Positions 7,880 through 19,098 of a DNA stretch of 64,000 bases are shown in pieces (position 1 is the stretch's first letter; each line of letters begins with the position of its first letter). The translations under genes were made by a program, and so were the position numbers. The DNA lies in the NCBI RefSeq assembly GCF_018448785.1, contig NZ_JAHCLU010000008.1, forward strand, positions 62,001 to 126,000, written 5' to 3'. The notes below the pieces were generated by a model. It had not been told where the DNA came from. It saw only the letters and a list, made by a program, of their open reading frames with translations, and made no database searches. The stretch comes from Halomonas jincaotanensis. GTDB taxonomy: Bacteria > Pseudomonadota > Gammaproteobacteria > Pseudomonadales > Halomonadaceae.

Positions 7880-8944
7880 TCAGCCGGTGCGTCGCAGCAG
7901 ATAGAGCCCCAGCACCGCGCAGATCAGCGTCGGCGCCAGCACCGCCCAGGCCGGCGAAAAACCGAAGATCGTCGATGCCGGGGCCAGCAGATCCTGCAGA
8001 TACTTGAAGGAAAGCCCGGTGATCACCCCGTAGAACACCCGCGTGCCGGCGGCCACGGTGCGCAGCGGCCCGAACACGAACGACGCCGCCACCAGCACCA
8101 GTGAGGCCAGCGTCAGCGGCAACAGCAGCTTCTGCCAAAAATGCAGCAGCGGCGCGGAGGCCTCCTGGCCCTGGGTGCGAAGGTAACGGGAAAGCGCCCA
8201 CAGCTCGCTTGGCGCCTGGCTTTCGACCTCGCGCAACAAGCGGCCAAGCTGGTCGGGCGTCAGGTCTGTCTCCCAAACCAGGGTGTCGTGGTGTTCGACC
8301 TCGGTGCTCGATTCTTCGAAACGCGTCACGGCCGCTTCCTCGAGCTGCCATTGATCGCCTTGCCACACCGCCCGTTGCGCACTGACGGCCTCGCGCAGCT
8401 GCTGCCCGTCAAAGTGGTAACGGGTCAGGTCGAGCACGGTGTCATCGGCGCGAATGGCGCCGAAGCGGTAGAAACTGTCGCCCTCGCGCTGCCAGCCGCC
8501 GCGCTGGGTGACCACGGCGCCTTCGCCCTGGATTTGCTCTAGCCGCCAGGCGCTGGCGAACTGTTCGGTCCGCGGGCTGACGTATTCGGCCATCAGCAGC
8601 AACAGCACGACGACCAGCAACACCGGTTTCATCACGCCCCATAGGATGCGAGTCAGCGAGCGCCCGGCGGCACGCATCACCGTCAGCTCGTTGCTCGAGG
8701 CCATGGTGCCAAGCCCGATCAGGGCACCGATCAGCACGCCCACCGGGGCGTATTGATAGAAGCGCCAGGGCAGACGCATCAGCAAGAAGACGAAGACCTG
8801 AAATGCGCCATAGTCGCCCTCGATGTCGCCAAGGTCGTTAATGTAGGTGATCACCAGATCGAGCCCCAGCAGCACCACCTGCACCACGAGGATAGCGCCG
8901 AGTACATGGCGGGCGATGTAGCGGTCCAGACGGTCGGTGATCAT
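7880..8944 (-). CDS. lptG: LPS export ABC transporter permease LptG
   Basis: Inner-membrane permease that, with LptF and the LptB ATPase, extracts lipopolysaccharide from the inner membrane and feeds the LptC-LptA-LptD bridge. 354 residues, with three N-terminal membrane helices, a periplasmic beta-jellyroll domain (about residues 130-265) and three C-terminal helices. ATG 8944 overlaps the lptF stop by 4 nt and gives a family-like start (MITDRLDRYIARHVLG); the longer frame starting at 9019 only adds sequence read through lptF. Translational coupling to lptF fits the equimolar complex. Confidence 0.95.
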   Translation of the reverse strand: MITDRLDRYIARHVLGAILVVQVVLLGLDLVITYINDLGDIEGDYGAFQVFVFLLMRLPWRFYQYAPVGVLIGALIGLGTMASSNELTVMRAAGRSLTRILWGVMKPVLLVVVLLLLMAEYVSPRTEQFASAWRLEQIQGEGAVVTQRGGWQREGDSFYRFGAIRADDTVLDLTRYHFDGQQLREAVSAQRAVWQGDQWQLEEAAVTRFEESSTEVEHHDTLVWETDLTPDQLGRLLREVESQAPSELWALSRYLRTQGQEASAPLLHFWQKLLLPLTLASLVLVAASFVFGPLRTVAAGTRVFYGVITGLSFKYLQDLLAPASTIFGFSPAWAVLAPTLICAVLGLYLLRRTG

Positions 8945-10023
8945 CCGCTCATCCCCTTGCGCTGTGCGTTGGCCATCATCGCCAGGCCGAGGGCCAGAAA
9001 CCCGGCGTGTATTGGCCACATGCCCACTGCCACCGGCAGGCTGCCGCGGCCGATGGCGTCCAGGGCGGCGAGCAGCAGGCTAAGGTAGGCAATATGCAGG
9101 AAGATCGCCGGCAGCAGCTTGGCGAAGCGTCCCTGACGTGGGTTGACGCGTGACAGCGGCATGGCGAGAAGCGTCAGCACGAACACCATCAGCGGCATGC
9201 TAAGGCGCCACTGAAGCTGCGCCTGGGCTTCCGGGTCGTCATCATCGAACAGGGCGGCAGTGGTGGCATACTCCGGCGAGTATAGCTCTGCACGATCCTC
9301 GGCCCGCGACAGGCGTACGGCATAGGTCTCAAAGATCAGCCGCTCGGCCTGATGGCGGCCCGGTTCGACGCTGTAGCGCTCACCGTCGGCCAGCACCAGA
9401 AAGCGGCTGCCGGTCTCGTCGTCGACCACCTGATAGCCCTGATCGGCGCGGGTGACCACGCTCTCGGGGGTGCCGTCGCGGCGTTGCTGGCGTTCACTGA
9501 TAAAGACGCTCTGCATGCGAGTGCGGTCATCGTTGTAGGCTTCGGTATAAGCGGTACGGCCGCCGCCAAAGTCCTGGAAGCGCCCCGGTGCCAGGGCCGA
9601 GAAATCGATCTGGCTGCGCTGATCCTCGATCATTACCTCGTTCTGCAGGGCTCCCGCCGGCGTGAGCAAAAGGCTGCACAGTCCTACCAGTACCGCCACC
9701 ACGGCGGCCGGCACCAGGCTCACCTGCAGCAGCTTCAGCGGGCTGGTCCCACAAGCCACCAGCACGGTGATCTCGCTGTTCAGGTAGAGCTGGCCATAGG
9801 CCAGCAGAATGCCCAGAAAGAACGCCAGCGGCAGGATCAGCTCCAGAAATCCGGGCAGATGAAAGAGCATCAGGGTACCGAGAATGCTTGCCGGAATCTC
9901 GCCCTCGGCGGCATTACTGAAGTAGCGAATGAAGCGACTGCCCATGATCACCAGCAGCAGCACGCCGGCGACCGCCGTCATGGTCAGCAGGATCTCGCGG
10001 GTCAGGTAACGAAAGATGATCAT
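8941..10023 (-). CDS. lptF: LPS export ABC transporter permease LptF
   Basis: Partner permease of LptG in the LptB2FG lipopolysaccharide extractor. The N-terminus MIIFRYLTREI and the block LILPLAFFLGILLAYGQLY, with SEITVLVACG, are characteristic coupling-helix regions; a central periplasmic jellyroll and three C-terminal helices follow. 360 residues. ATG 10023 lies 7 nt after GGAAGG, better than the in-frame ATG at 10038. The gene is transcribed divergently from pepA, the standard gammaproteobacterial arrangement. Confidence 0.95.
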   Translation of the reverse strand: MIIFRYLTREILLTMTAVAGVLLLVIMGSRFIRYFSNAAEGEIPASILGTLMLFHLPGFLELILPLAFFLGILLAYGQLYLNSEITVLVACGTSPLKLLQVSLVPAAVVAVLVGLCSLLLTPAGALQNEVMIEDQRSQIDFSALAPGRFQDFGGGRTAYTEAYNDDRTRMQSVFISERQQRRDGTPESVVTRADQGYQVVDDETGSRFLVLADGERYSVEPGRHQAERLIFETYAVRLSRAEDRAELYSPEYATTAALFDDDDPEAQAQLQWRLSMPLMVFVLTLLAMPLSRVNPRQGRFAKLLPAIFLHIAYLSLLLAALDAIGRGSLPVAVGMWPIHAGFLALGLAMMANAQRKGMSG

Positions 10024-10110
10024 GCAGCGGCCTTCCATGCATTCGGGCCATGTGTTGGGTACACTGACGTGACACGGCCGAGTGCCGGCATTATCCAGAA
10101 TCCCCCTATT

Positions 10111-10138
10111 TTTGTAACCCTTGGCTTTGTAAACCTTG
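10111..10138 (+). repeat. 13-bp direct repeat in the lptF-pepA intergenic region
   Basis: TTTGTAACCCTTG at 10111-10123 recurs as TTTGTAAACCTTG at 10126-10138, one mismatch, period 15 bp, within the only control region between lptF and pepA. It could be a tandem protein-binding site or promoter duplication; no factor can be named from sequence. Confidence 0.5.
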
Positions 10139-10205
10139 AGTGTCGTTACTCTTGGGCTTGCTAGCCCCCGGACCGCAACCCTATCGCTTGTCTTGTGGAG
10201 ACACC

Positions 10206-11732
10206 ATGGAATTCCCAGTTCAGACCGCCAACCCCGTCAAGACCGAGACGTCCTGTCTTGTGGTACCGGTGTTCAATGACGGCGAACTGTTGCCCACCGC
10301 GGCCAAGCTCGACGACGCCACCGAGCGCCTGATCGGCCAGTTGATCGAGCGCGGCGACTTCGAGGCCAAGCTGGGCAACTTCCAGATGATCCCCTTCGCG
10401 CCAGGCATCGGTGCCGAGCGCCTGCTGCTGGTGGGCCTGGGAGAACGCGACAAGCACCGGGAAGGTGCCTTCCGCAAGGCGTTGGACGCCGCTTTCACCG
10501 CCCTGGCGAAACTGCCGGTGGACGCCGCCGCCGTGGCCTTCACTGATGTGCCGCTGCCCGAGCGCGCTTGCCACTGGAAGGCCCGCATGGTCGCCGAGGC
10601 GGCCCATCGCGCCATCTACCGCTTCGACGAGTTCAAGTCCGAGAAGACCCCGCGCTCGCGTCTCGAGCAGGTGACCCTGCTGGTCAGCGAGAGCGGCGAT
10701 TCCGCGGCTGCCCGGGAAGGGGCGCGCATCGGTGACGCCATCGGCGAGGGCGTCGCCTACACGCGCACCCTCGGCAACCTGCCGCCCAACGTGTGTACGC
10801 CGCGCTACCTGGCCGAGCAGGCCGAGACATTGAGCGCGGCATCGGACGGTGCGCTCTCGGTCGACATCCTCGATGAAGAGGCGCTGGAACGCCTGGGCGC
10901 CAATAGCCTGCTCGCCGTGGGTCGTGGCAGTGCCGAGCCGTCGCGGCTGATCGTTATGAGTTACCAAGGCGCGGAAAGCCCCGACGACGCCCCGCACGTG
11001 CTGGTGGGCAAGGGCATCACCTTCGATACCGGCGGCATCTCGCTCAAGCCCGGCGAGGCCATGGACGAGATGAAATTCGACATGTGCGGCGCCGCCAGCG
11101 TCTTAGGTACCGTCAAGTCGATACTCGCCATCAAGCCCAAGCTCAACTTGGTCTTCGTCGTCGCCGCGGCCGAGAACATGCCCGACGGTCGCGCCGTCAA
11201 GCCCGGCGACATCTTGAAGACCCTCAAGGGGCTCACGGTCGAGGTGCTCAATACCGACGCCGAGGGGCGCCTGGTACTCTGCGACGCCCTGACCTACGTC
11301 GAGCGTTTCCAACCGGCGAGCGTGGTCGATATCGCCACCCTCACCGGCGCCGCCATCGTGGCGCTTGGCCACCACGCCACCGGCCTGCTCGCCAACGACG
11401 ACGACCTGGCCCTCGACCTGCTCGACGCCGGCACCACCGCCTGGGACCGCGCCTGGCACCTGCCGCTGTGGGACGAATATCAGGAACAGCTCGACTCCAA
11501 CTTCGCCGATCTCGCCAATATCGGCGGCAAGCCGGCGGGCACCATCACCGCCGCTTGCTTCCTGTCGCGCTTCGCCGACCAGTTCCCCTGGGCGCACCTG
11601 GATATCGCCGGCACCGCCTGGCACTCCGGCAAGCAGAAAGGCGCCACCGGCCGCCCGGTGGGGCTGCTGACCCAGTACCTGCTCGACCGTGAGGAAGTGG
11701 CCCGCAGCGTGGAGAACGGCAAAGAGCTGTAA
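10206..11732 (+). CDS. pepA: Leucyl aminopeptidase PepA
   Basis: M17 two-metal aminopeptidase that removes N-terminal Leu and other residues; in E. coli it also binds DNA as an Xer recombination accessory factor and regulator of carAB. The metal and catalytic motifs are present: VGKGITFDTGGISLKP (Lys and Asp), FDMCGAASV (Asp), and the signature NTDAEGRLVL (Asp, Glu, Arg). 508 residues, typical. ATG 10206 follows GTGGAGACACC; the upstream ATG at 10140 was rejected. holC starts immediately after its stop, so pepA-holC-valS forms the usual cluster. Confidence 0.97.
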   Translation: MEFPVQTANPVKTETSCLVVPVFNDGELLPTAAKLDDATERLIGQLIERGDFEAKLGNFQMIPFAPGIGAERLLLVGLGERDKHREGAFRKALDAAFTALAKLPVDAAAVAFTDVPLPERACHWKARMVAEAAHRAIYRFDEFKSEKTPRSRLEQVTLLVSESGDSAAAREGARIGDAIGEGVAYTRTLGNLPPNVCTPRYLAEQAETLSAASDGALSVDILDEEALERLGANSLLAVGRGSAEPSRLIVMSYQGAESPDDAPHVLVGKGITFDTGGISLKPGEAMDEMKFDMCGAASVLGTVKSILAIKPKLNLVFVVAAAENMPDGRAVKPGDILKTLKGLTVEVLNTDAEGRLVLCDALTYVERFQPASVVDIATLTGAAIVALGHHATGLLANDDDLALDLLDAGTTAWDRAWHLPLWDEYQEQLDSNFADLANIGGKPAGTITAACFLSRFADQFPWAHLDIAGTAWHSGKQKGATGRPVGLLTQYLLDREEVARSVENGKEL

Positions 11733-12182
11733 ATGACCCAGGTCGATTTCTACATCCTACCCGACACCACCCTTGAGGCACGTCTCGGCTTCGCCTGCCG
11801 GCTGGCCGAGACGATCTACCGCAAGGGCTATCGGCTGCACCTGCACGCCGAGGACGAGGCCATGGCCCGCGACTTCGACGAGCGGCTATGGTGTTTCCGC
11901 CCGGACGCCTACGTGCCCCACGCCCTGCTTGACAGCGACATGGCGGACAGCGTGCCGGTGACCATCGGCTGGTCGGACCCGCCGGCGCCGGACTTGAGCG
12001 TCCAGGCGATGCTCAACCTGCACCCGGGCATTCCGGAATGGTTCTCGCGCTTCGAACGGGTCGCCGAGATCATCAACCAGCATCAGGATGTGCTCACCGC
12101 CAAGCGCGAGTGCTGGCAGACTTACCGCAAGCGGGGTTATCCGGTCACGCCGCACCACCTGAAAGGCCAGGCGCAACGCTAG
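11733..12182 (+). CDS. holC: DNA polymerase III subunit chi
   Basis: Chi subunit of the clamp-loader complex; it contacts single-strand binding protein and helps RNA-primer handover. The 149-residue protein begins TQVDFYILPDTTLEARLGFACRLAETIYRKGYR, the family N-terminus, and carries the HALLD and PVTIGW segments. Its ATG directly abuts the pepA stop with no spacer, so translation is probably coupled. Its position between pepA and valS is the conserved gammaproteobacterial arrangement. Confidence 0.94.
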   Translation: MTQVDFYILPDTTLEARLGFACRLAETIYRKGYRLHLHAEDEAMARDFDERLWCFRPDAYVPHALLDSDMADSVPVTIGWSDPPAPDLSVQAMLNLHPGIPEWFSRFERVAEIINQHQDVLTAKRECWQTYRKRGYPVTPHHLKGQAQR

Positions 12183-12213
12183 CGCAAGCGTGAGCTGCGG
12201 CTAACGCCGTGCC

Positions 12214-12243
12214 ATGACGGCGCCCCGGCACAGGGGGTATAAT
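12214..12243 (+). promoter_or_regulatory. Predicted sigma70 promoter of valS
   Basis: Perfect -10 TATAAT at 12238-12243 with an ATGACG -35 (four of six matches) at 12214-12219 and an 18-bp spacer, 69 bp before the valS start. This gives valS its own promoter besides read-through from pepA-holC. Confidence 0.6.
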
Positions 12244-12311
12244 CCTCTCCATTTTCGCCACCTGCCGGCGACGCCCCGTGCGCCGACGACACGCCAGAGC
12301 CGACCGATTCC

Positions 12312-15176
<2,865 letters not shown>

Positions 15177-15211
15177 TCAGCAGCCCACTGCCCTTTCCAA
15201 CCGTCCTAGAT

Positions 15212-15241
15212 GCCAACGGCCCGCCGATGCGGGCCGTTGGC
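15212..15241 (+). terminator. Strong hairpin terminator after valS
   Basis: Perfect 13-bp stem GCCAACGGCCCGC / GCGGGCCGTTGGC with a CGAT tetraloop, 36 nt after the valS stop, followed by GTTCC rather than a clean T run. The stem length makes termination likely. Confidence 0.75.
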
Positions 15242-15270
15242 GTTCCGTGCTGGCCAGAATGTCATCGCGT

Positions 15271-15315
15271 TTGACATCGTCGGGTGTCTTGTATTTATAT
15301 AGAATGGTCTATATA
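15271..15315 (+). promoter_or_regulatory. Promoter overlapped by a palindromic TetR operator
   Basis: A consensus -35 TTGACA at 15271-15276 is followed, 17 bp on, by a TTTATA -10 at 15294-15299. Overlapping the -10 is a perfect 8-bp inverted repeat TATATAGA-ATGG-TCTATATA at 15296-15315, 13 bp before the TetR start. The placement is that of an autoregulatory operator, so TetR binding would block its own promoter and the downstream MFS gene. Confidence 0.75.
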
Positions 15316-15328
15316 GGAATAATCACCG

Positions 15329-15895
15329 ATGCCAGCCTCCAAGCGCGACCAGCTGCTCGCCACGGCCGAGCAACTCTTCTATGAACAGGGATTCCACGCC
15401 ACCGGGATCGACCGCATCGTGGCGGCTGCCGGGGTGGTGCGCATGACGCTCTACAACCACTTCGCCTCCAAGGAGGCCCTGGTGGCGGCCGTGCTGGCGG
15501 CCCGCCATGAGCGCTTCATCGCCAGCCTCGATGCGGCAGTCGCCGCGGCATCGCCGGGCCAGGCGACACGTGCCCTGGTCGATGCGCATAGCGAATGGCT
15601 GGAACGCTACAGCCAGCATGGCTGCATCATGGCCAAGGCGATGGGCGAGTTCGAAGAGCACAGCCCCGAAATCCACGCCCTGGCGGCGGCCGCCAAGACC
15701 GACCTGCTGGCACGCCTGGAAGCCGCCGTGGCGCGCGACGGGCTGGATCACCACGCCGGCCTGGCGCGACGTCTCTTCATGGTGTTGGAAGGCAGCAATA
15801 CGGCGGTGGCCCTGCTGGGGGCCCAGACGGCCCTGGCCGACACGCTCGCGATAGTCGACACCCTCCTCGCCACTGCCCGGAGCGAGACCCGATGA
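15329..15895 (+). CDS. TetR family transcriptional regulator
   Basis: 188-residue repressor. The N-terminal helix-turn-helix is clear: LLATAEQLFYEQGFHATGID, then RIVAAAGVVRMTLYNHFASK, ending about residue 50. The C-terminal ligand domain is divergent, so the inducer is unknown. Its promoter contains a perfect inverted repeat at 15296-15315, pointing to autoregulation. The stop TGA overlaps an ATG at 15892 that would start the adjacent MFS gene if one base of a C7 run were absent, so the two are very likely an operon in which TetR controls the transporter. Confidence 0.9.
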   Translation: MPASKRDQLLATAEQLFYEQGFHATGIDRIVAAAGVVRMTLYNHFASKEALVAAVLAARHERFIASLDAAVAAASPGQATRALVDAHSEWLERYSQHGCIMAKAMGEFEEHSPEIHALAAAAKTDLLARLEAAVARDGLDHHAGLARRLFMVLEGSNTAVALLGAQTALADTLAIVDTLLATARSETR

Positions 15896-15916
15896 AAACT
15901 CTCTCCCCCCCTCGGC

Positions 15917-17077
15917 ATGGCAGCCCTCGGCAGCGGGGTCATTGCCATCACCTACGGCCTGGCCCGCTTCGTGTTCGGGCTCTTCTTGCCCGCGATGCGC
16001 GACGAGCTGACGATCACCCCGACCATGGCGGGGGTGATCGGCGCCCTGCCTTTCCTGAGTTTCGTCTTTGCGATCCTCGCCGCTACCTGGGTGATACGCC
16101 GCCTCGGGGTTCGTCGCACGGGGGTCGCGGCCGCCGGCCTGGCCGTGATCGGGCTGGTGACGATCGCCCTGGCGCCGTCGTCGTGGCTGCTGGCCGCCGG
16201 CGTGCTGATCTGCGGCATCAGCACCGGTCTGTCATCGCCGGTCATGGCGGAGGCGGTCCACCGGGTCGTGCCGACCTGGGTGATGCGCGGGCGGGTCAAC
16301 GCCACCATCAATGCGGGCACCAGCTTGGGGATCGCGATCGCCATGCCGGCGGTGCTGATCTGGGCGGAGGCCTGGCGCAGCGCCTATCTTGGGTTCGCCG
16401 CCCTGGCGGCCCTGGGCACCCTGGCGGCTCTCTGCTATCTGCCGCGGGATGGCCAACACTCCTTTTCCTCGCAGCCTCGCCCGGCTGCCCTGTCGGCGAG
16501 CCGCTCACAGTGGTTCGGGATCGCCCGGCTGAGCGGCCTGGCCGTCGGCATGGGAGGCGTGAGTGCGGCCTACTGGGTGTTTGCCCCCGATGCGGTAATC
16601 AATGCCGGGGGGCTCGCGCCGAGCCAGACCGCCTGGATGTGGCTGGCCGTCGGCGTCGGGGGGCTGGCGGGCGCCGGCGCCGGTGACCTCATCGCGCGCC
16701 TCGGGCCTTCCCCCAGCCATGTGGTCGGCCTGGTGGTGATGTCTTCCAGCCTCGCGCTGCTGGCACTCGATCCGGGAAATTTCGCCCTTGCGCTGGCATC
16801 GGCGGCCCTGTTCGGCGCCGGGTACATGACGCTCAGCGGTTTCTACCTGGTCAGGAGCACCCAGATCATGACCGAGGCGCCCTCCTTCGCCCCGGTGCTG
16901 CCACTGCTCGCCACCTCGGTCGGCCAGGTTGCCGGCTCTCCACTGGCCGGCTGGCTGGTCGGGGCCGAAGGCCATGTCACTGCCTTCGTGCTCTTCGCTA
17001 CCTCGGGCCTCGCTGTCGCGGGAGTGGGAGCGTGGTTACTGAAAGCGCGAGGCACCGTCGATTGGCACGCCAGTTGA
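15917..17077 (+). CDS. MFS transporter, start separated from native ATG by a C7 run
   Basis: Twelve-helix major facilitator, 386 residues from the first in-frame ATG. The motif GLARFVFGLFLPAMRDEL and the loop RRLGVRRTG suit the YbfB/CynX-like subfamily of small-molecule carriers. The natural start appears to be ATG 15892, overlapping the TetR stop, but it reads MKTLSPPRHG out of frame; removing one C from the seven Cs at 15905-15911 gives MKTLSPLGMAALGSG, which joins the transporter frame smoothly. As written, translation must begin at 15917 or use slippage. Substrate unknown; probably regulated by the upstream TetR. Confidence 0.8.
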   Translation: MAALGSGVIAITYGLARFVFGLFLPAMRDELTITPTMAGVIGALPFLSFVFAILAATWVIRRLGVRRTGVAAAGLAVIGLVTIALAPSSWLLAAGVLICGISTGLSSPVMAEAVHRVVPTWVMRGRVNATINAGTSLGIAIAMPAVLIWAEAWRSAYLGFAALAALGTLAALCYLPRDGQHSFSSQPRPAALSASRSQWFGIARLSGLAVGMGGVSAAYWVFAPDAVINAGGLAPSQTAWMWLAVGVGGLAGAGAGDLIARLGPSPSHVVGLVVMSSSLALLALDPGNFALALASAALFGAGYMTLSGFYLVRSTQIMTEAPSFAPVLPLLATSVGQVAGSPLAGWLVGAEGHVTAFVLFATSGLAVAGVGAWLLKARGTVDWHAS

Positions 17078-17117
17078 TAGGAGCGTTTTCTTTACGCTCG
17101 TGCGTAGGCTTCCCAGG

Positions 17118-18191
17118 TTAATGTTGAGGCGGCGTTCCTTGCGGCTCACAGACCGTACGGTTACGGCCTTGATCCTTGGCCTGATAGAGGAGCTCGTCGG
17201 TTTTCTGCAAGCACTCGTCCAGATTGCTGGAGCCGGTCAGTGAGCAAATCCCGATGCTGGCGGTGATGTACAAGGGAGGGGAGATGTCATCCAGCATTGC
17301 AGTGGTGGCCAGAATCTGGTGAAGCCGCTCCGCGGCGAGATGGGCTTCCGCTACGGAAGACCTCGGCAACATAACCACAAATTCCTCGCCGCCCCAGCGG
17401 CCTATCACATCGGCCTGCCGAAATACCTCCCGACACAGCTCGGTGAAGCGCACGAGGACTTCATCCCCGGCCTGGTGGCCCAGGGTGTCGTTGACCGTCT
17501 TGAAGAGGTCCAGGTCGATCAACATCAGAGCGGCAGGGGGAGCACCGCGCTGCATCAGCGCCACTTCCTGGTTGAGTCGCTGCTCGAAGGCCCGACGGTT
17601 GAGCAGGCCGGTGAGCGGGTCGGTAGCGGCACGCTTGGCCAGGTCGTGCCGCGCTGTCTCCAGCTCGCGGATAAGCTCGGCCTGCTCGCGGTGCGCCTGC
17701 ATCAATTCCAGGTGGGCCATCACCTGGTTGGCAAGAGCTTGGAGGGCGAAACGTTGGCGTTCGCTCAGCTCGCGAGGCTGATAATCGAGGACACACAGCG
17801 TCCCCAGCGGATAGCCATCCTGGCTCTCCAGTAGCGCACCGGCATAGAAGCGTAAATGGGGTTCGCCGGTCACCAAGGGGTTGTTGGCGAAACGCGGGTC
17901 CAGGGTAGTGTCGGGTATGATGAATAGCCCCGGCTGCAGGATCGCGTGCGCACAGATCGAGATATCGAGTGGGGTCTCACGCACTCCGAGACCCTTTTCC
18001 GACTTGAACCACTGCCGATCGCGGTCAATGAAATTGATCACCGAGATGGGAGCCTCGCAGATGAGCGAGGCCACCTCGACGATATCGTCAAATGCAGACT
18101 CCTCTGGCGTGTCGAGGATCCGGTAGTCGGCCAGCGTCTGCAAACGCTGCGTTTCATACGCGTATGTGCAGAGAGGGGAGTTGTCAGTCAT
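17118..18191 (-). CDS. GAF-GGDEF diguanylate cyclase
   Basis: Predicted c-di-GMP synthase. Residues about 15-155 form a GAF sensor domain (FDDIVEVASLICEAPISVIN, then FYAGALLES and LGTLCVLD), followed by a short coiled linker and a GGDEF domain with DPLTGLLNRRAFE, LIDLDLFKTVND and an intact RWGGEEF active site. No membrane segment is visible, so it is cytoplasmic. A TTG start at 18218 would add nine residues; I prefer ATG 18191. It is convergent with the MFS gene and has a long 5 prime region of about 360 bp. Confidence 0.9.
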   Translation of the reverse strand: MTDNSPLCTYAYETQRLQTLADYRILDTPEESAFDDIVEVASLICEAPISVINFIDRDRQWFKSEKGLGVRETPLDISICAHAILQPGLFIIPDTTLDPRFANNPLVTGEPHLRFYAGALLESQDGYPLGTLCVLDYQPRELSERQRFALQALANQVMAHLELMQAHREQAELIRELETARHDLAKRAATDPLTGLLNRRAFEQRLNQEVALMQRGAPPAALMLIDLDLFKTVNDTLGHQAGDEVLVRFTELCREVFRQADVIGRWGGEEFVVMLPRSSVAEAHLAAERLHQILATTAMLDDISPPLYITASIGICSLTGSSNLDECLQKTDELLYQAKDQGRNRTVCEPQGTPPQH

Positions 18192-18448
18192 TAGCAGGAA
18201 GGCGTTCCGGCAAGACAATAAGAGGACGAGTCGAGCCCCACAGCCTCATCCCGCTCCAAGTCCAACAACGCGAATTTATTGGGCACTTCTGTACCTCTCT
18301 ACGCGGAGTTCTGTTCGGATCGTTCCTGAGATACACGGAAGATAGTGAATGAGCCTCCTGTCATGAGCAAGCAGAACCTGGCCTGTGCGGCTTGCCTGTC
18401 AAACCAATAGCGAGCGGGCGGTGAAATCGATGAGCACCATCTGGCGAC
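18192..18448. other. Non-coding stretch upstream of the diguanylate cyclase gene
   Basis: The gap between the cyclase start and the META lipoprotein stop is about 360 bp. I see no complete gene here. The part next to the META gene (18452-18553) holds a coding-like remnant listed separately; the rest holds no recognisable operator. The 10-mer TGGCGAGTCA recurs with one or no mismatch at 18442, 18471 and 18510, falling mostly within that remnant. Confidence 0.5.
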
Positions 18449-18553
18449 TCAGGCTTGGAGCGACTGAAGGTGGCGAGTCAGATCGCCTTCTCGAACGGTC
18501 GCAACCAGTTGGCGAGTCTGGTTCTCGAAGGTGAGATTCGACCGCCACACCGG
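18449..18553 (-). pseudogene. Coding-like remnant in frame after the META stop codon
   Basis: Immediately after the TGA of the META lipoprotein gene and in the same frame, 34 sense codons run to the next stop (18449-18451), including NLTFENQTRQLVATVREG and DLTRHLQSLQA. Codon choice and residue pattern look like real coding sequence. I cannot name the family; it may be the 3 prime stub of an unrelated gene, or a small protein started by GTG 18550. Confidence 0.35.
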
Positions 18554-19003
18554 TCAGCTGGCGCGGCGAAAGCCTCCCAACACTCGCTGGTTCGGGCCGA
18601 AGAACACCAGGCGGTCGTGATCGATCAGATAGCGATAGGCCGTCTCGAGCATCTCCCTGACGCGCTCGGCGTCCTCCGCCTCAGGGCAGCTCCGCCGAGT
18701 TGTAGCGAAGTCCTGGAACTCGATTCGCTGACGCTCGCCCAGGCGCACCTCGCCGCGAAGCGGGTTGCAGCCATCGCTGCCGCTGACGCTGCCGTCTCGA
18801 GCGATCACGAAATGTGCGCTCTCCGGCAACGAGAGTCGCTCGTGGGTTCCCACCAGCAGCAGGTTCCAGCGCGGCCCGACGATCGGCCCCGAGAGCTCGC
18901 CGCCTGGCTCTAGGCCCTCAGAGGCGGGCTGACTGCTGCACGCGGCAAGGGTCAGCACGCCGAGTAGCACGGCCAACGACTTGCTTAAACGATTGATCTT
19001 CAT
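18554..19003 (-). CDS. META domain lipoprotein (HslJ-like)
   Basis: 149-residue exported lipoprotein: a lysine-rich N-terminus and a lipobox LTLAACSS put lipidation at about Cys22. The mature part is a META domain, with SDGCNPLRGEV and FATTRRSCPEAE as the family's paired motif and a conserved disulphide-type Cys pair. E. coli HslJ of this family affects novobiocin resistance; general function is unclear. AAGGA lies 7 nt before ATG 19003, and upstream in-frame ATGs were rejected because the true signal peptide begins here. Transcribed divergently from doxX. Confidence 0.87.
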   Translation of the reverse strand: MKINRLSKSLAVLLGVLTLAACSSQPASEGLEPGGELSGPIVGPRWNLLLVGTHERLSLPESAHFVIARDGSVSGSDGCNPLRGEVRLGERQRIEFQDFATTRRSCPEAEDAERVREMLETAYRYLIDHDRLVFFGPNQRVLGGFRRAS

Positions 19004-19098
19004 GGTATCTTCCTTGAGGCACACGGCGTGAACGAAAGCGCCAAGCTTGCCCCAATCGGGACACCGAGACAATTCCCGCCCTTCGACGAGGTCCCTAC

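Noticed and set aside
17081-17099. GAGCG/CGCTC hairpin between the MFS and diguanylate cyclase genes
   Set aside because: Only a 5-bp stem with a 9-nt loop and no following T run on either strand.
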